Positions 1-8,245 of a stretch of DNA of 64,000 bases are shown piece after piece. This DNA is from Streptococcus oriscaviae (GTDB taxonomy: Bacteria; Bacillota; Bacilli; Lactobacillales; Streptococcaceae): positions 682,001 through 746,000 of the forward strand of contig NZ_CP073084.1 of the NCBI RefSeq assembly GCF_018137985.1, given 5' to 3'. The translations under genes were made by a program, and so were the position numbers. Numbering within the stretch: position 1 is the stretch's first letter; each line of letters starts with the position of its first letter. The notes beneath the pieces were generated by a model. The model was not told the origin of the DNA. It worked only from the letters and a program-made list of their open reading frames with translations, and did not search any database.

Positions 1-2
1 AT

Positions 3-512
3 GTAGCTTTAGGAGCCGCTTTAATCGCAGCCCTTTCTCAAGTTACCCTCTCCATCGGCTTGGTGCCATTTACCCTACAAACTCTCGCTATCGGTCTCAT
101 TGCTACAAGTTTCAAGCCTAAAGAAGCTATCTTGAGCATCCTTATCTACTTGCTTCTTGGAGCGCTTGGTCTTCCAGTCTTTGCTGGTTTTTCCGGTGGT
201 TTTGCTGCTCTCTTCAGCCCGACTGCTGGCTTTCTTTGGGGTTTCCTCCTCTTTGCAACTGTAACCTCCATCTTAACCAAGCCAAACTCCTCTCTTGCAA
301 AAGTATTCTTGGCTAATCTAATAGGTGACAGCCTCTGTTTCCTACTAGGTTTTGTCGTATTCAAGTTTGTAACAGGAGCTAGCTGGACAGATAGTTTAGC
401 CTGGACAGTCCTTCCGTTTGTCCTGCCGGACTTGTTCAAAATTGCAATCATCACTTTGGCTCACCGCTTCTTAAAGCCTGTCTTAAAGGACATCACATAC
501 TTCAAAGCATAA
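3..512 (+). CDS. bioY: Biotin transporter BioY, 5' end outside window
   Basis: S component of an ECF-type biotin importer, an integral membrane protein that binds biotin and docks with an energising ECF module. The open frame runs in from the left edge at position 3, so the true start is missing; an internal TTG at 60 is not the start. About 170 residues are visible, with several hydrophobic helices and the family motif VPFTLQTLAIGL followed by GALGLPVFAGFSGG and later SPTAGFLWGF, as in BioY. A terminator hairpin follows directly. birA, the biotin ligase and possible repressor, lies 22 kb away. No regulatory region is visible because of the cut. Confidence 0.9.
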   Translation, partial: VALGAALIAALSQVTLSIGLVPFTLQTLAIGLIATSFKPKEAILSILIYLLLGALGLPVFAGFSGGFAALFSPTAGFLWGFLLFATVTSILTKPNSSLAKVFLANLIGDSLCFLLGFVVFKFVTGASWTDSLAWTVLPFVLPDLFKIAIITLAHRFLKPVLKDITYFKA

Positions 513-538
513 AAGCAGGGAGCCCCCTGCTTCTTCTT
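513..538. terminator. Bidirectional terminator between bioY and ydbC-like gene
   Basis: Perfect 8-bp stem (AAGCAGGG/CCCTGCTT, loop AGCC) just after the bioY stop, with T-rich sequence on the right and A-rich sequence on the left. It serves the two convergent genes. Confidence 0.75.
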
Positions 539-752
539 ATTGATTACGAAAAGCATCCAGCAAAACCTGAAACTCTTCATTGGAAAGAGTAATTCCCTTT
601 CCCATCTTAGTATGGTCTGGACTCCAAGTACGAATATCGTACTTAGCTGGCGCTCCGTTAAAGGAAACGCGATTGAGTTCCTTGGTCCAACCTTTCTCAT
701 TCTCAGACAGGACCAAGAGTTTTTCTTCAATTTCAAATGTAAATTCTGCCAT
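537..752 (-). CDS. YdbC/PC4-like single-stranded nucleic acid binding protein
   Basis: A 71-residue protein of the YdbC family, related in fold to the PC4 transcription coactivator, which binds single-stranded DNA as a dimer. It begins with an alternating acidic strand region, has the pattern KGWTKELNRVSFNG and ends with a helix around LSNEEFQVLLDAF, as in family members. The size is normal for the family. The gene stands alone, convergent with bioY. Its cellular role in streptococci is not established. An overlapping longer frame at 461-736 is a shadow. Confidence 0.75.
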   Translation of the reverse strand: MAEFTFEIEEKLLVLSENEKGWTKELNRVSFNGAPAKYDIRTWSPDHTKMGKGITLSNEEFQVLLDAFRNQ

Positions 753-845
753 ATTCCCTCCTACTCTTTCTATTCGAGAAAACTTGTCTTTTTCTCTAAA
801 ATTCGCTATGATTATTATATCAGGTATGAAAGGAAATAACCAGTC

Positions 846-1166
846 ATGAAAGAATTTCTTCAGGTTCTATTGCAACACATCAATCGTTTTTTGGGCAATT
901 CCCAACCGGATGTGTCCGATAAACCTGACGAAAAAAAGGATTTGCTTAATACCATCCAACTAGCCCTCTACAAAAAAGCTGCTGTTCATGTGATTTATGG
1001 CAACAAGAGCTTTACAGGAGATATTGTAAAATGGGATGACAAGCGCCAGCAACTCATTTTGAAAAACTTCAAAAAAAGTGTCACCAGTATCATCCGCATG
1101 AGAGATATTAAGCGAATTTCCCTAGTTCCTGACAGTATACGACAATCCCAACGGCAAAAAAACTAG
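846..1166 (+). CDS. Small conserved protein, possibly YolD/Sm-like
   Basis: A 106-residue soluble protein that I do not recognise with certainty. The N-terminal third is helical and charged (about 40 residues). The rest alternates short strands (VHVIYGNKSFTG, QQLILKNFKKSVTSIIRMRDIKRISLV), which suggests a small SH3/Sm-like barrel of the kind seen in YolD-like proteins. The gene is monocistronic and ends at a bidirectional terminator shared with the U32 gene pair. No signal peptide or membrane helix is visible. The YolD link is a guess from the strand pattern. Confidence 0.65.
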   Translation: MKEFLQVLLQHINRFLGNSQPDVSDKPDEKKDLLNTIQLALYKKAAVHVIYGNKSFTGDIVKWDDKRQQLILKNFKKSVTSIIRMRDIKRISLVPDSIRQSQRQKN

Positions 1167-1169
1167 CAA

Positions 1170-1193
1170 AAAACGACCAGACGGTCGTTTTCT
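1170..1193. terminator. Bidirectional terminator
   Basis: Hairpin with arms AAAACGACC and GGTCGTTTT around a 4-base loop, flanked by A-rich and T-rich sequence. It separates the convergent genes at 846-1166 and 1194-2480. Confidence 0.75.
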
Positions 1194-2480
1194 TTATGCT
1201 CGAATCGTCATAGAAGTGCCATTCTCTTTGTAGAGATTGATCAAACCGGATTGACAGGAACGCACCATATCCCCTGGATAAACTTCTTTATCCAAACGAA
1301 TTGTCAACAGTTCCATTGGCTTATTGGCCCGTTCGATCTTTTCTCCATTGGAATCGTGGAGGTTGTTGATGGTTGTTTCAAAATGGCGGAAACCTGGGCC
1401 GTAGAACTCCACCTTATCGCCTTCGTTGATAACATTGCGCTGGCGAATCGTTGCGGTCATGGTTTCCTTATCAAAAGCTACCACTTCTGCGATGAATTTG
1501 TACTCTGGAATTTTGCGACGCGCTCCAAAAAGCTGCTCATTCTCACTTGGCGGGCTGTAATAGAAACCTGTTGCCAACTCGCGCTGGGCCACCTTCCACA
1601 TCTCATCAATCAAGTCCTGCTTAATGGCTTCAAATTTCTCAGGACTTTCCAGATAGGCATCAACAGCCGCCTTATAACAGTTGGTCACCGTTGATACATA
1701 GTGGACGGATTTCATCCGACCCTCGATTTTCAGGCTATCCACTCCATTTTCAATCATATCTGGAATGTGGTCAATCATACACATATCGACGGCAGACATG
1801 GAAAATTCTTCTGGAACCTGGCCTTTGATTGAACGTCTTTCGTCGCCAAATGGCAAGTCATAGAGATTGTACTTCCAGCGGCAGGACTGGGAGCAGCCAC
1901 CGCGGTTGGCATCGCGATTGCTCATGTGGTTGGAGAGAACACAGCGACCTGAATAGGAAATACACATGGCTCCATGGACAAAGGCTTCAATTTCAACATC
2001 GGTCCGCTTGCGAATTTCGGCCACCTCTTTCATGGTTACCTCACGCGCCAGCACCACACGGGTCAATCCTAATTCTTTCCAAAATTCAAAGGTCTCGTAA
2101 TTGGTGGAAGAAGCTTGAGTAGACAAGTGAATTTCAAGTCCAGGAGCTTCCGTTGCACAAATTACGATTAAGGCCGGATCTGACACAATAACTGCGTCCA
2201 AGCCCATATCGCGCAATTCGCGGAACCAGGCTCCTGCTCCTTCTTCATTGCCTTCATGGGTGACCATATTGGCTGCCACATAGACTTTGGCTCCGCGTGC
2301 ATGGGCATAATCAATCCCTTCACGCATCTCATCCATGGTGAAATTCCCCGCCCGGCTCCGCAAACCGTAAGCCTGACCGCCAACGAAGACAGCATCCGCG
2401 CCGTAGTCAATTGCCACCTTTAGTTTTTCCAAAGTTCCCGCAGGCGAGAGAACCTCGGGACGTTTCAATGTTTTTGACAT
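1194..2480 (-). CDS. U32 family protein, TrhP2/YrrO-like
   Basis: A 428-residue member of the U32 peptidase family. In Bacillus subtilis and E. coli, proteins of this type (TrhP, YrrO/YegQ) are required for prephenate-dependent 5-hydroxylation of wobble uridine 34 in some tRNAs; peptidase activity in this group is doubtful. Visible features are the N-terminal TIM-barrel start (RPEVLSPAGTLEKLKVAIDYGADAV), the U32 signature region around EAFVHGAMCISYSGRCVLSNH (residues about 165-186) and clustered cysteines (SCR after GGCSQ) that probably bind a cofactor. The gene starts 2 bp after the paralogous upstream gene, so the pair is an operon. Confidence 0.85.
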   Translation of the reverse strand: MSKTLKRPEVLSPAGTLEKLKVAIDYGADAVFVGGQAYGLRSRAGNFTMDEMREGIDYAHARGAKVYVAANMVTHEGNEEGAGAWFRELRDMGLDAVIVSDPALIVICATEAPGLEIHLSTQASSTNYETFEFWKELGLTRVVLAREVTMKEVAEIRKRTDVEIEAFVHGAMCISYSGRCVLSNHMSNRDANRGGCSQSCRWKYNLYDLPFGDERRSIKGQVPEEFSMSAVDMCMIDHIPDMIENGVDSLKIEGRMKSVHYVSTVTNCYKAAVDAYLESPEKFEAIKQDLIDEMWKVAQRELATGFYYSPPSENEQLFGARRKIPEYKFIAEVVAFDKETMTATIRQRNVINEGDKVEFYGPGFRHFETTINNLHDSNGEKIERANKPMELLTIRLDKEVYPGDMVRSCQSGLINLYKENGTSMTIRA

Positions 2481-2482
2481 GC

Positions 2483-3412
2483 TTATTTTACCTTATCCTT
2501 GTCGTAATCGTAGAATCCTGTATCCAAACCACGCTCAGCTGGATGGAGTTTGCGCACTTCTTCTTCCAGCAAAAAGGCCTGGTCATTACTAAATTGCCCC
2601 TTTTCAATCAAATCCCGGGCCTGGACAAACAATTTGGCAATGGCTACAAAGTTGGGTCCTGGGCAATAGATACCATCTAATTTCCAGTTGCGGTAGCCAT
2701 GTTCAGCCAACTCCAGCAGCTTGGTCATCATGCTGATGTCATTGTTGATGAAGATATGGGTACCATGCTTGTCTTCAAAAATAGAATAATGGCTGTCTGG
2801 ATCTGAGGGCTCTGCCAAGAATAAACCGCGCTCTTTTGATAGGTCTGTTTCATCAGCCTTCGTAAAATTATAGTAGTTTTGCAGGAGAGTCCGTTTGGAA
2901 TGGTGAATGACAGAAGCGCCATAGACGAGAATCTCAGCAGGCATTTCAAGATTTTTAGCAATTTCAAAAAGCTCCACCGAAGGAATTTCACGCGCTAAAA
3001 CAGCCTCCACAGCACCATGGTCCTTCCAAAAATTGATTTGGCGGCTAGAGGTGACAAAAACCGATGTATCATAAATGAGCTTAAAGTTATACCCATCGCG
3101 CTTGTTGATGTAGAAGACACCAGTATCTCCGACCACCAGATAGTCTACTCCAATCTCCTTCATCAATTCCATAAAGGGTTTAATGGCATCCATCATGTCT
3201 TGGTGCATAAGAGCGTTAGCGGCCACGGTCAGCTCTTTTCCTGCCGCATGGACTAGACGGGCAATCTCTCTCAGTTCATCATAAGAAAAATTGGTCGGAA
3301 GGCGCAAACCATAGTCTGCTTCCCCAACATAAATCCGGTCCACACCAGCTTCTAAAAGTTCTTTTACTTGTTCAATGCTTTCAGCTGTTGCTGTAATGAT
3401 AATTTTTCCCAT
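2483..3412 (-). CDS. U32 family protein, TrhP1/YrrN-like
   Basis: A 309-residue shorter partner of the downstream U32 protein. Streptococci and bacilli keep the two side by side, matching the TrhP1/TrhP2 pair implicated in tRNA ho5U34 formation. It has the barrel start around ESIEQVKELLEAGVDRIYVGEADYG and a U32-like core near ILVYGASVIHHSKRTLLQNY, but lacks the cysteine-rich segment and C-terminal extension of its partner. It is first in a two-gene minus-strand operon. The assignment rests on family knowledge; the specific tRNA role here is inferred. Confidence 0.8.
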   Translation of the reverse strand: MGKIIITATAESIEQVKELLEAGVDRIYVGEADYGLRLPTNFSYDELREIARLVHAAGKELTVAANALMHQDMMDAIKPFMELMKEIGVDYLVVGDTGVFYINKRDGYNFKLIYDTSVFVTSSRQINFWKDHGAVEAVLAREIPSVELFEIAKNLEMPAEILVYGASVIHHSKRTLLQNYYNFTKADETDLSKERGLFLAEPSDPDSHYSIFEDKHGTHIFINNDISMMTKLLELAEHGYRNWKLDGIYCPGPNFVAIAKLFVQARDLIEKGQFSNDQAFLLEEEVRKLHPAERGLDTGFYDYDKDKVK

Positions 3413-3567
3413 AAAGATTATTATATCAAAAAAACAAACTATTTTTAAGGTCTAAAACCACTTTAATGTTCAGACTTTTCTCATTTTCTTGTAACAGTAT
3501 TGTAATGTAACTGACACAAAAAAACAGCAATGTTATGGTATGCTTATAGGGCATAAAAGGAGACGAT

Positions 3568-3882
3568 ATGGCACTTAGACAATATCGGCCTGACACCCAC
3601 CCGTATGAGAACTCCCTCCCGAAAGAGAAACAGGCCACTTACCAAACCTATCAAGCCAGCAATCCACATAAAGAACGACTGAAAGAACTGTTATTTTTTG
3701 TTAACATTGTCCTATTTAGTATCATCACTGTGATGGCTGCTTATATCTACCTTTCTTTCCAGATCCCTGTATTCATTGCCTTTTTGATGGCAATCGTTAC
3801 AGGCTTTATTGGCTTGCGTTTAGTGCAGGCTCTTATGAGAAGAAAGTACAAACAAATCAAACAGAAAAAACGCCGCAAATAA
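3568..3882 (+). CDS. DUF3270 family membrane protein
   Basis: A 104-residue protein: a hydrophilic N-terminus of about 45 residues, two predicted transmembrane helices (about residues 46-67 and 70-90) and a very basic tail (RRKYKQIKQKKRRK) that should be cytoplasmic. This layout matches the streptococcal DUF3270 family, whose function is unknown. The gene is monocistronic with RBS AAAAGGAGACG just upstream and two terminators behind it. Confidence 0.7.
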   Translation: MALRQYRPDTHPYENSLPKEKQATYQTYQASNPHKERLKELLFFVNIVLFSIITVMAAYIYLSFQIPVFIAFLMAIVTGFIGLRLVQALMRRKYKQIKQKKRRK

Positions 3883-3952
3883 GAGGGGAATCGACTCCCC
3901 TCTTATTCGATGACCAAAAAACACTGATAGCGCGTCTATCAGTGTTTTTTGG
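3881..3952. terminator. Two tandem terminator hairpins between convergent genes
   Basis: The first hairpin (3881-3904) has 9-bp arms AAGAGGGGA/TCCCCTCTT and includes the stop region of the DUF3270 gene. The second (3914-3952) has 17-bp arms from CCAAAAAACACTGATAG with a 5-base loop, ending in T-runs on both strands, so it works in both directions. Confidence 0.85.
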
Positions 3953-3953
3953 C

Positions 3954-4484
3954 TTATGCTGGATTTTCTTCTGAATCAGCTAGATCAGCAGCTACTTCTT
4001 CTTGTTCCGGCTGGGAGCTTACTTGACCTGTATAGTCAATTTCGATAACTTCTTGGTTGATGTTTTCTTCTGTGGCAGGCTTATGACCAGCCATTTTTTC
4101 TTTGATGGATGCAAAAAGATCTGCCGTAGACAAATTTTGTTCTGCCATCTTTTCCTTAATCTGCTCAAATTTTTCAAGCGACTGTTCCTTGACAACCTGC
4201 GCTTTTTCTTTGCCAGATTGAACCAAGTCATCAACCGTCAGTTCACCTGACTCAAACTGGCTCTTGACTTCTTCATAGCGATCTACCGCGTGTTTGCCAA
4301 GGTCCTGTGCCTTGTTGATTAAGTCCGCATTGATTTCTTCATGATTTTCCTTGTAATCTCGAGCAAAATGAACTACTTTTTCCTTGACTGCCTTCCCAGT
4401 CTTGGAAGCTAGGAAGACTGCTGCTGCCGCTCCTCCTGCTGCTCCTAAAAGGATACTTGTAAAAATACTTGATTTTTTGACCAT
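3954..4484 (-). CDS. YtxH domain protein
   Basis: A 176-residue protein with the YtxH-type N-terminus: a glycine/alanine-rich membrane helix (SILLGAAGGAAAAVFLA, residues about 9-26) followed by TGKAVKEKV and a long amphipathic charged helical region that probably forms a coiled coil, ending in an acidic tail. YtxH proteins are small stress-related membrane-anchored proteins in Firmicutes with no enzymatic activity known. It is last in the hprK-lgt-DUF948-ytxH gene string, 1 bp after the DUF948 gene, an arrangement usual in streptococci. Confidence 0.8.
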   Translation of the reverse strand: MVKKSSIFTSILLGAAGGAAAAVFLASKTGKAVKEKVVHFARDYKENHEEINADLINKAQDLGKHAVDRYEEVKSQFESGELTVDDLVQSGKEKAQVVKEQSLEKFEQIKEKMAEQNLSTADLFASIKEKMAGHKPATEENINQEVIEIDYTGQVSSQPEQEEVAADLADSEENPA

Positions 4485-4485
4485 G

Positions 4486-4893
4486 TTATTCTCCTTTCTT
4501 TCCTAAGATGGATGAAAATAAGTTAAGTGCGGACAGGACGCCGCCTGCTTTTATCGTATTTTTCCCAGCGTTCTTGGCCTTGACTGTCAAATCACGCGCG
4601 GAAGCATTGAGATCCGAAACGGATTCAGAAAGATCAGCCACAGCAACAAAGAGCGGGTCAAGGGTAGAAACCTTTTTATTGACATCTTCAACCAAGACAT
4701 TGGTTTTAGCCAAGAGTTCGTTGGTTTGATAGAGGGTGACATTGACATCACTGGTTAACACCTTGAGTGTCTGCTGGGCTTCGTCTGCGATAATTGATAA
4801 CTTTTTCAACAGCAAGACCAGATAAACTGCAACAGCTGCAAGAGCCAGTGCAATGATGAGGACTGATACTTCAATAATCATAGTAATCTCCAT
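4486..4893 (-). CDS. DUF948 domain protein
   Basis: A 135-residue protein with one N-terminal transmembrane helix (about residues 6-28) and a long helical region with heptad-like spacing (about 30-110) typical of DUF948, often described as having a methyl-accepting-protein-like helix. Function unknown. It lies between lgt and the YtxH gene with gaps of 1-3 bp, so it is cotranscribed with both. The DUF948/YtxH partnership next to lgt is a standard streptococcal arrangement. Confidence 0.8.
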   Translation of the reverse strand: MEITMIIEVSVLIIALALAAVAVYLVLLLKKLSIIADEAQQTLKVLTSDVNVTLYQTNELLAKTNVLVEDVNKKVSTLDPLFVAVADLSESVSDLNASARDLTVKAKNAGKNTIKAGGVLSALNLFSSILGKKGE

Positions 4894-4896
4894 TTC

Positions 4897-5673
4897 TTAT
4901 GATTGATAGTAAGGTATGGTAGCTTGTTTCCGTCTGTAAAAAATTAAGCCGAGCCCTAAAATAACCAGTAGGGCAGACAGCCACTGAGATACGCGCAAGC
5001 CTAAGAACATCAGGCTATCTGTTCGCATCCCTTCAATGAAAAAGCGCCCTGTGCCATACCAGACAAGATAAAAACAGGTAATCTCCCCTTGCTTGAGTAG
5101 ACGTGGCCGCCTTCTGAGAATGCAGATGAGGATAAAACCAATCAGGTTCCACAAGGATTCGTAGAGGAAGGTCGGGGTTCGGTAACTACCGTCAATATAC
5201 ATCTGGTCGCGAATAAAGGCTGGCAGATAATCTAAGTGGGCAACTGCTTCTCCATAAGCTTCTTGATTGAAGAAATTCCCCCAGCGACCGATAGCCTGAG
5301 CAATCATCACCGACGGAGCTGCAATATCTAAGAAGTCCCAGGTATTGATAAAGCGATGCCGGGTAAAGAAAACTAATACCGCAAAACCAGCCAGCAAGCC
5401 TCCGTAAATGGCAATTCCACCATTCCAAATGGCAAAAATAGCTAGCAGATTATCTTTGTAGGACTCCCAACTAAAAGCGACATAGTAAAGACGCGCTCCT
5501 AGAATGGCCAATGGAAAGGCGATGAGGATAAAATCATACACATCGTCTTCTCTAATGCGTCTGCGAGGGGCTTCTTTGGCAGACAGGTATACAGCTAGAA
5601 CGAGACCTACCAATATACAGAGGGCGTACCAGCGAATCTCTAGTGGACCAAGTTTCAGTGCAATCGGATCCAT
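4897..5673 (-). CDS. lgt: Prolipoprotein diacylglyceryl transferase
   Basis: Membrane enzyme that transfers diacylglycerol from phosphatidylglycerol to the lipobox cysteine of prolipoproteins, the first step of lipoprotein maturation. The protein has 258 residues, the usual length, with about seven hydrophobic segments. The Lgt signature is visible around [13 protein letters not shown] (residues about 130-143), with further family motifs [10 protein letters not shown] near the N-terminus and [15 protein letters not shown] near the C-terminus. It overlaps hprK by one base (TAATG-type junction), so it is translationally coupled in the hprK operon. Confidence 0.97.
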   Translation of the reverse strand: MDPIALKLGPLEIRWYALCILVGLVLAVYLSAKEAPRRRIREDDVYDFILIAFPLAILGARLYYVAFSWESYKDNLLAIFAIWNGGIAIYGGLLAGFAVLVFFTRHRFINTWDFLDIAAPSVMIAQAIGRWGNFFNQEAYGEAVAHLDYLPAFIRDQMYIDGSYRTPTFLYESLWNLIGFILICILRRRPRLLKQGEITCFYLVWYGTGRFFIEGMRTDSLMFLGLRVSQWLSALLVILGLGLIFYRRKQATIPYYQS

Positions 5674-6611
5674 TACTTGTCCTCCGATTCTTTATTGGTC
5701 TGGATGAGGCTGGCTAGGCGTTCCTCAAAGCTCTTGGTTGCATCAAATCCCATCTTTTTAGCCCGATAGTTCATGGCTGCCGCTTCAATAACGACGGAGA
5801 TGTTCCGTCCTGTCTTCACAGGAATGCGGATTTGAGGAAGCTGAATTCCTGCAATTTCAATCGAATCATTGCTGTTGCCCAAGCGGTCAAACACCTTATC
5901 TTTTTCGTAATATTCCAGATAAACTGCCAACTGGACTTCCGATGAATCCTTAACTGCACTGGCACCGTATAAACTCATGACGTCAATAATACCTACCCCA
6001 CGGATTTCAAGGAGGTGGCGAAGGATTTCTGCCGGTTCTCCCCAGAGGGTAACATCATCCTTGGCATAAACATCCACTCGGTCGTCTGCCACCAAGCGAT
6101 GGCCCCGTTTGACTAGCTCTAAGCCAGTCTCACTCTTACCAATCCCTGAATCTCCTTGGATTAGAACTCCCATGCCGTAGATGTCCATAAGAACGCCATG
6201 AACACTAGTTCGTTGGGCTAGTCGAGTATCCAGATAGGATGAAATCTCTCCTGATAGGCGGCTGGTGGCCGTTCTGCTCTGGAAAATAGCAATTTCCTTT
6301 TCCTTGGCAGCCTGAAACATCTCCTCAGGAATCGCTAGACCTCTGGCTACAATGACAACAGGGGTTTCAGGTTGGAACATCTGACACAAAACCTGATAAC
6401 GGTTATGGGAGGTCATGGCCATCAGGTAAGACCATTCCTTCATCCCAATCAGCTGGATTCGTTCCGGCGAATAATAGTCAAAATAGCCGGTCATCTCAAG
6501 CCCTGGTCGGGTAATGTCTGATGTTGTTATTTCTTTTTTTAGCAGTTCTTCTGTGCAATAGGCACAGTCGACACGCACATAGTCAATCAAATCCTTGACG
6601 TATACTGTCAT
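5673..6611 (-). CDS. hprK: HPr kinase/phosphorylase
   Basis: Bifunctional enzyme that phosphorylates HPr on Ser-46 with ATP or pyrophosphate and removes the phosphate again. It is the sensor of carbon catabolite repression in Firmicutes. The protein has 312 residues, normal for streptococci. The Walker A motif GDSGIGKSE (about residues 153-161) and the HPrK signature [15 protein letters not shown] (about 202-216) are intact. It is the first gene of the hprK-lgt-DUF948-ytxH operon. Confidence 0.97.
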   Translation of the reverse strand: MTVYVKDLIDYVRVDCAYCTEELLKKEITTSDITRPGLEMTGYFDYYSPERIQLIGMKEWSYLMAMTSHNRYQVLCQMFQPETPVVIVARGLAIPEEMFQAAKEKEIAIFQSRTATSRLSGEISSYLDTRLAQRTSVHGVLMDIYGMGVLIQGDSGIGKSETGLELVKRGHRLVADDRVDVYAKDDVTLWGEPAEILRHLLEIRGVGIIDVMSLYGASAVKDSSEVQLAVYLEYYEKDKVFDRLGNSNDSIEIAGIQLPQIRIPVKTGRNISVVIEAAAMNYRAKKMGFDATKSFEERLASLIQTNKESEDK

Positions 6612-6686
6612 CTTCTACCTCTCATTTCTATGAAACTATTATATCATAAGTTGCAGCAGATGATGAGATTGGACTTGATACTTTCA

Positions 6687-6719
6687 AAAACAAAAGGCCC
6701 GAGAATTTCACTCAGACCT
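6687..6719 (-). terminator. Terminator after the PspC gene
   Basis: Arms AGGTCTGAG and CTCGGGCCT (one mismatch, read on the minus strand) around a 7-base loop, followed by TTTTGTTTTTG. It lies between the PspC gene and hprK. Confidence 0.7.
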
Positions 6720-6735
6720 CTATTACCAATCGTTA

Positions 6736-6996
6736 TTATTTCCGAATCTTCTCTGCGTCTTTGATTTTGCGCGGGCCTGTTCCGTAACGGTCGGCATAGA
6801 CATCTTCCTTGAAAGGAAGTATAGCCGCCAAAAGAACATAGGCCGCAATAGCTAGGAGACCAATTTTCCCCAATAGACAGATAACAACGAAGATAATCCG
6901 CACAAGAGATACATTCCAATGAAAGCGATCGGAAATCCCTGCCAACACTCCGGCTAGAACTCGACCCAAACGCTGTTTATAAAATCCGAGTAACAT
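6736..6996 (-). CDS. PspC domain membrane protein
   Basis: An 86-residue protein of the PspC family. It has the N-terminal motif RLGRVLAGVLAGISDRFHWNVSLVRI, one or two transmembrane helices (about residues 30-65) and a basic cytoplasmic tail. PspC-domain proteins take part in envelope-stress responses, as in the LiaFSR-controlled systems of Firmicutes. Its start lies inside the end of the upstream gene (20-bp overlap), so the two are coupled. A direct role in stress sensing here is inferred. Confidence 0.85.
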   Translation of the reverse strand: MLLGFYKQRLGRVLAGVLAGISDRFHWNVSLVRIIFVVICLLGKIGLLAIAAYVLLAAILPFKEDVYADRYGTGPRKIKDAEKIRK

Positions 6997-7747
6997 CTTT
7001 GACTCCTTTCACTGTGCAAGGACTCTTGTCTGTTCGTATCTGCAAGTATAGTAGGTTGTTACCATCCTTTTCACAGAGATAGGGACTGGACTTTTTCTTG
7101 CGATTGACAGAAACACTGCCTTCTGCTCCTTCTATCCGCCCCTTGACTCCCTGTTCTTTAGGTACATGGAGATGGATAGGAGCCTGACTCAACTGGATGG
7201 TCAAGTGTTGAGGGAATTGGCCCAAGGAAGCAATCCGAATATCCTGTTGTTTCTTATCCGTTGTGCTTCTCAAGCTAATATCTTCAAATGGCAGGTAGTC
7301 TAACTTCACATCCGCCCGACCAACCTCAAGTTCTAAGACGGCCATCCATTGGTCTGGCAGGATGACTGTCAGCTGACAAGGGAGGGGGGAGGCAAAGTGC
7401 AAGCCCTTATTTTCAACATAGATTTGCGGCAACAAGGTCTCTTCCACCTGCTGAGGATAGACCAGCCGTAGCTGAACCTGATCGGTCTTTCCTTTCATAA
7501 AGGAAACACGACCTTCCGACAAACTCATAAAGAGAGATTCAACGTCAGAAAAAACATAATCCTGTTTGAGTTTGGAAGATGAAAAGACTTTGAGACTAGG
7601 CAGGGTAAAGGTCATCTTGGTCTTTTCTTCTACAAACAAGAAATCCGGGCTCTCTTCAAGCTCCAAAAAGCAGGCACGCGCTTCTTCCTTGGTTAAGATT
7701 CCTTTTTCATACAACTCAATCAACCGTTTCTGTTGGTCCTGTGCCAT
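6977..7747 (-). CDS. DUF4097-like protein upstream of PspC
   Basis: A 256-residue protein. The first 35 residues form a short helical domain (QQKRLIELYEKGILTKEEARACFLELEE) like the N-terminal SHOCT/LiaX-type helical segments. Residues about 45-250 are rich in short beta strands, like the DUF4097 adhesin-like beta-helix domain. No signal peptide is visible, so it may act in the cytoplasm. Pairing with PspC recalls LiaX-LiaF-type envelope-stress modules. The family assignment is tentative; the domain pattern, not a signature motif, is the evidence. Confidence 0.65.
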   Translation of the reverse strand: MAQDQQKRLIELYEKGILTKEEARACFLELEESPDFLFVEEKTKMTFTLPSLKVFSSSKLKQDYVFSDVESLFMSLSEGRVSFMKGKTDQVQLRLVYPQQVEETLLPQIYVENKGLHFASPLPCQLTVILPDQWMAVLELEVGRADVKLDYLPFEDISLRSTTDKKQQDIRIASLGQFPQHLTIQLSQAPIHLHVPKEQGVKGRIEGAEGSVSVNRKKKSSPYLCEKDGNNLLYLQIRTDKSPCTVKGVKDVTRIL

Positions 7748-7786
7748 GATCTCACCTCAATTCCCTTCTAGTATACCATATCTCAG

Positions 7787-7818
7787 CACAAAAGAATCAG
7801 CCCGAAGACTGATTCTTT
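7787..7818 (-). terminator. Terminator after sprT
   Basis: Perfect 10-bp stem AAAGAATCAG/CTGATTCTTT with an 8-base loop and flanking T-run on the minus strand. It ends the tex-sprT transcript before the DUF4097-like gene. Confidence 0.8.
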
Positions 7819-8245
7819 ATTTCTTTAGTCTAAGTGAGCCACGGCAACGGCCGCAACGGTATTTACGAGTATCCACCCTGCGTTTGCGCTGATAGGGTTG
7901 ACCGCAGGTTTGGCACTGATAATGGTGGTAGTTCACAGCTTCAAGCCGAGGAGCATAGCGTAGGCCATCTACCGCTGCCAGCAGGGTCTTGAAGTCCTTA
8001 TCGCCGTGCCGATACCCCTTTTGCTCAAAGTAAAGATGATAGTGGCAAAGCTCATGACGGACAATCTTGCGAAAGATGTCTAGTCCCTGTTCTTCCAAGT
8101 GCTTGGGATTGAAATCCAAATGACCGTCCTTGGGGAAAAAACGTCCGCCGGTTGATCGCAACCGCCTGTTCCAAACCGCTATATGTTGAAATTCCTTACC
8201 AAAGTCCCCCAACGAAACCTGTTTGACATACTCAGTGAGATTCAC
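7817..8245 (-). CDS. sprT: SprT-like zinc metalloprotein
   Basis: A 142-residue SprT family protein. The zinc-binding HExxH motif is present as HELCHYHLY (about residues 64-72), and a C-terminal zinc ribbon is formed by CQTCG (about 107-111) and CGRCRG (about 130-135). SprT-type proteins resemble the protease domain of eukaryotic Spartan, which acts on DNA-protein crosslinks; a protease activity has not been shown for streptococcal members as far as I know. The start overlaps the end of tex by 14 bp, so it is coupled to it, as usual in streptococci. Confidence 0.88.
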   Translation of the reverse strand: MNLTEYVKQVSLGDFGKEFQHIAVWNRRLRSTGGRFFPKDGHLDFNPKHLEEQGLDIFRKIVRHELCHYHLYFEQKGYRHGDKDFKTLLAAVDGLRYAPRLEAVNYHHYQCQTCGQPYQRKRRVDTRKYRCGRCRGSLRLKK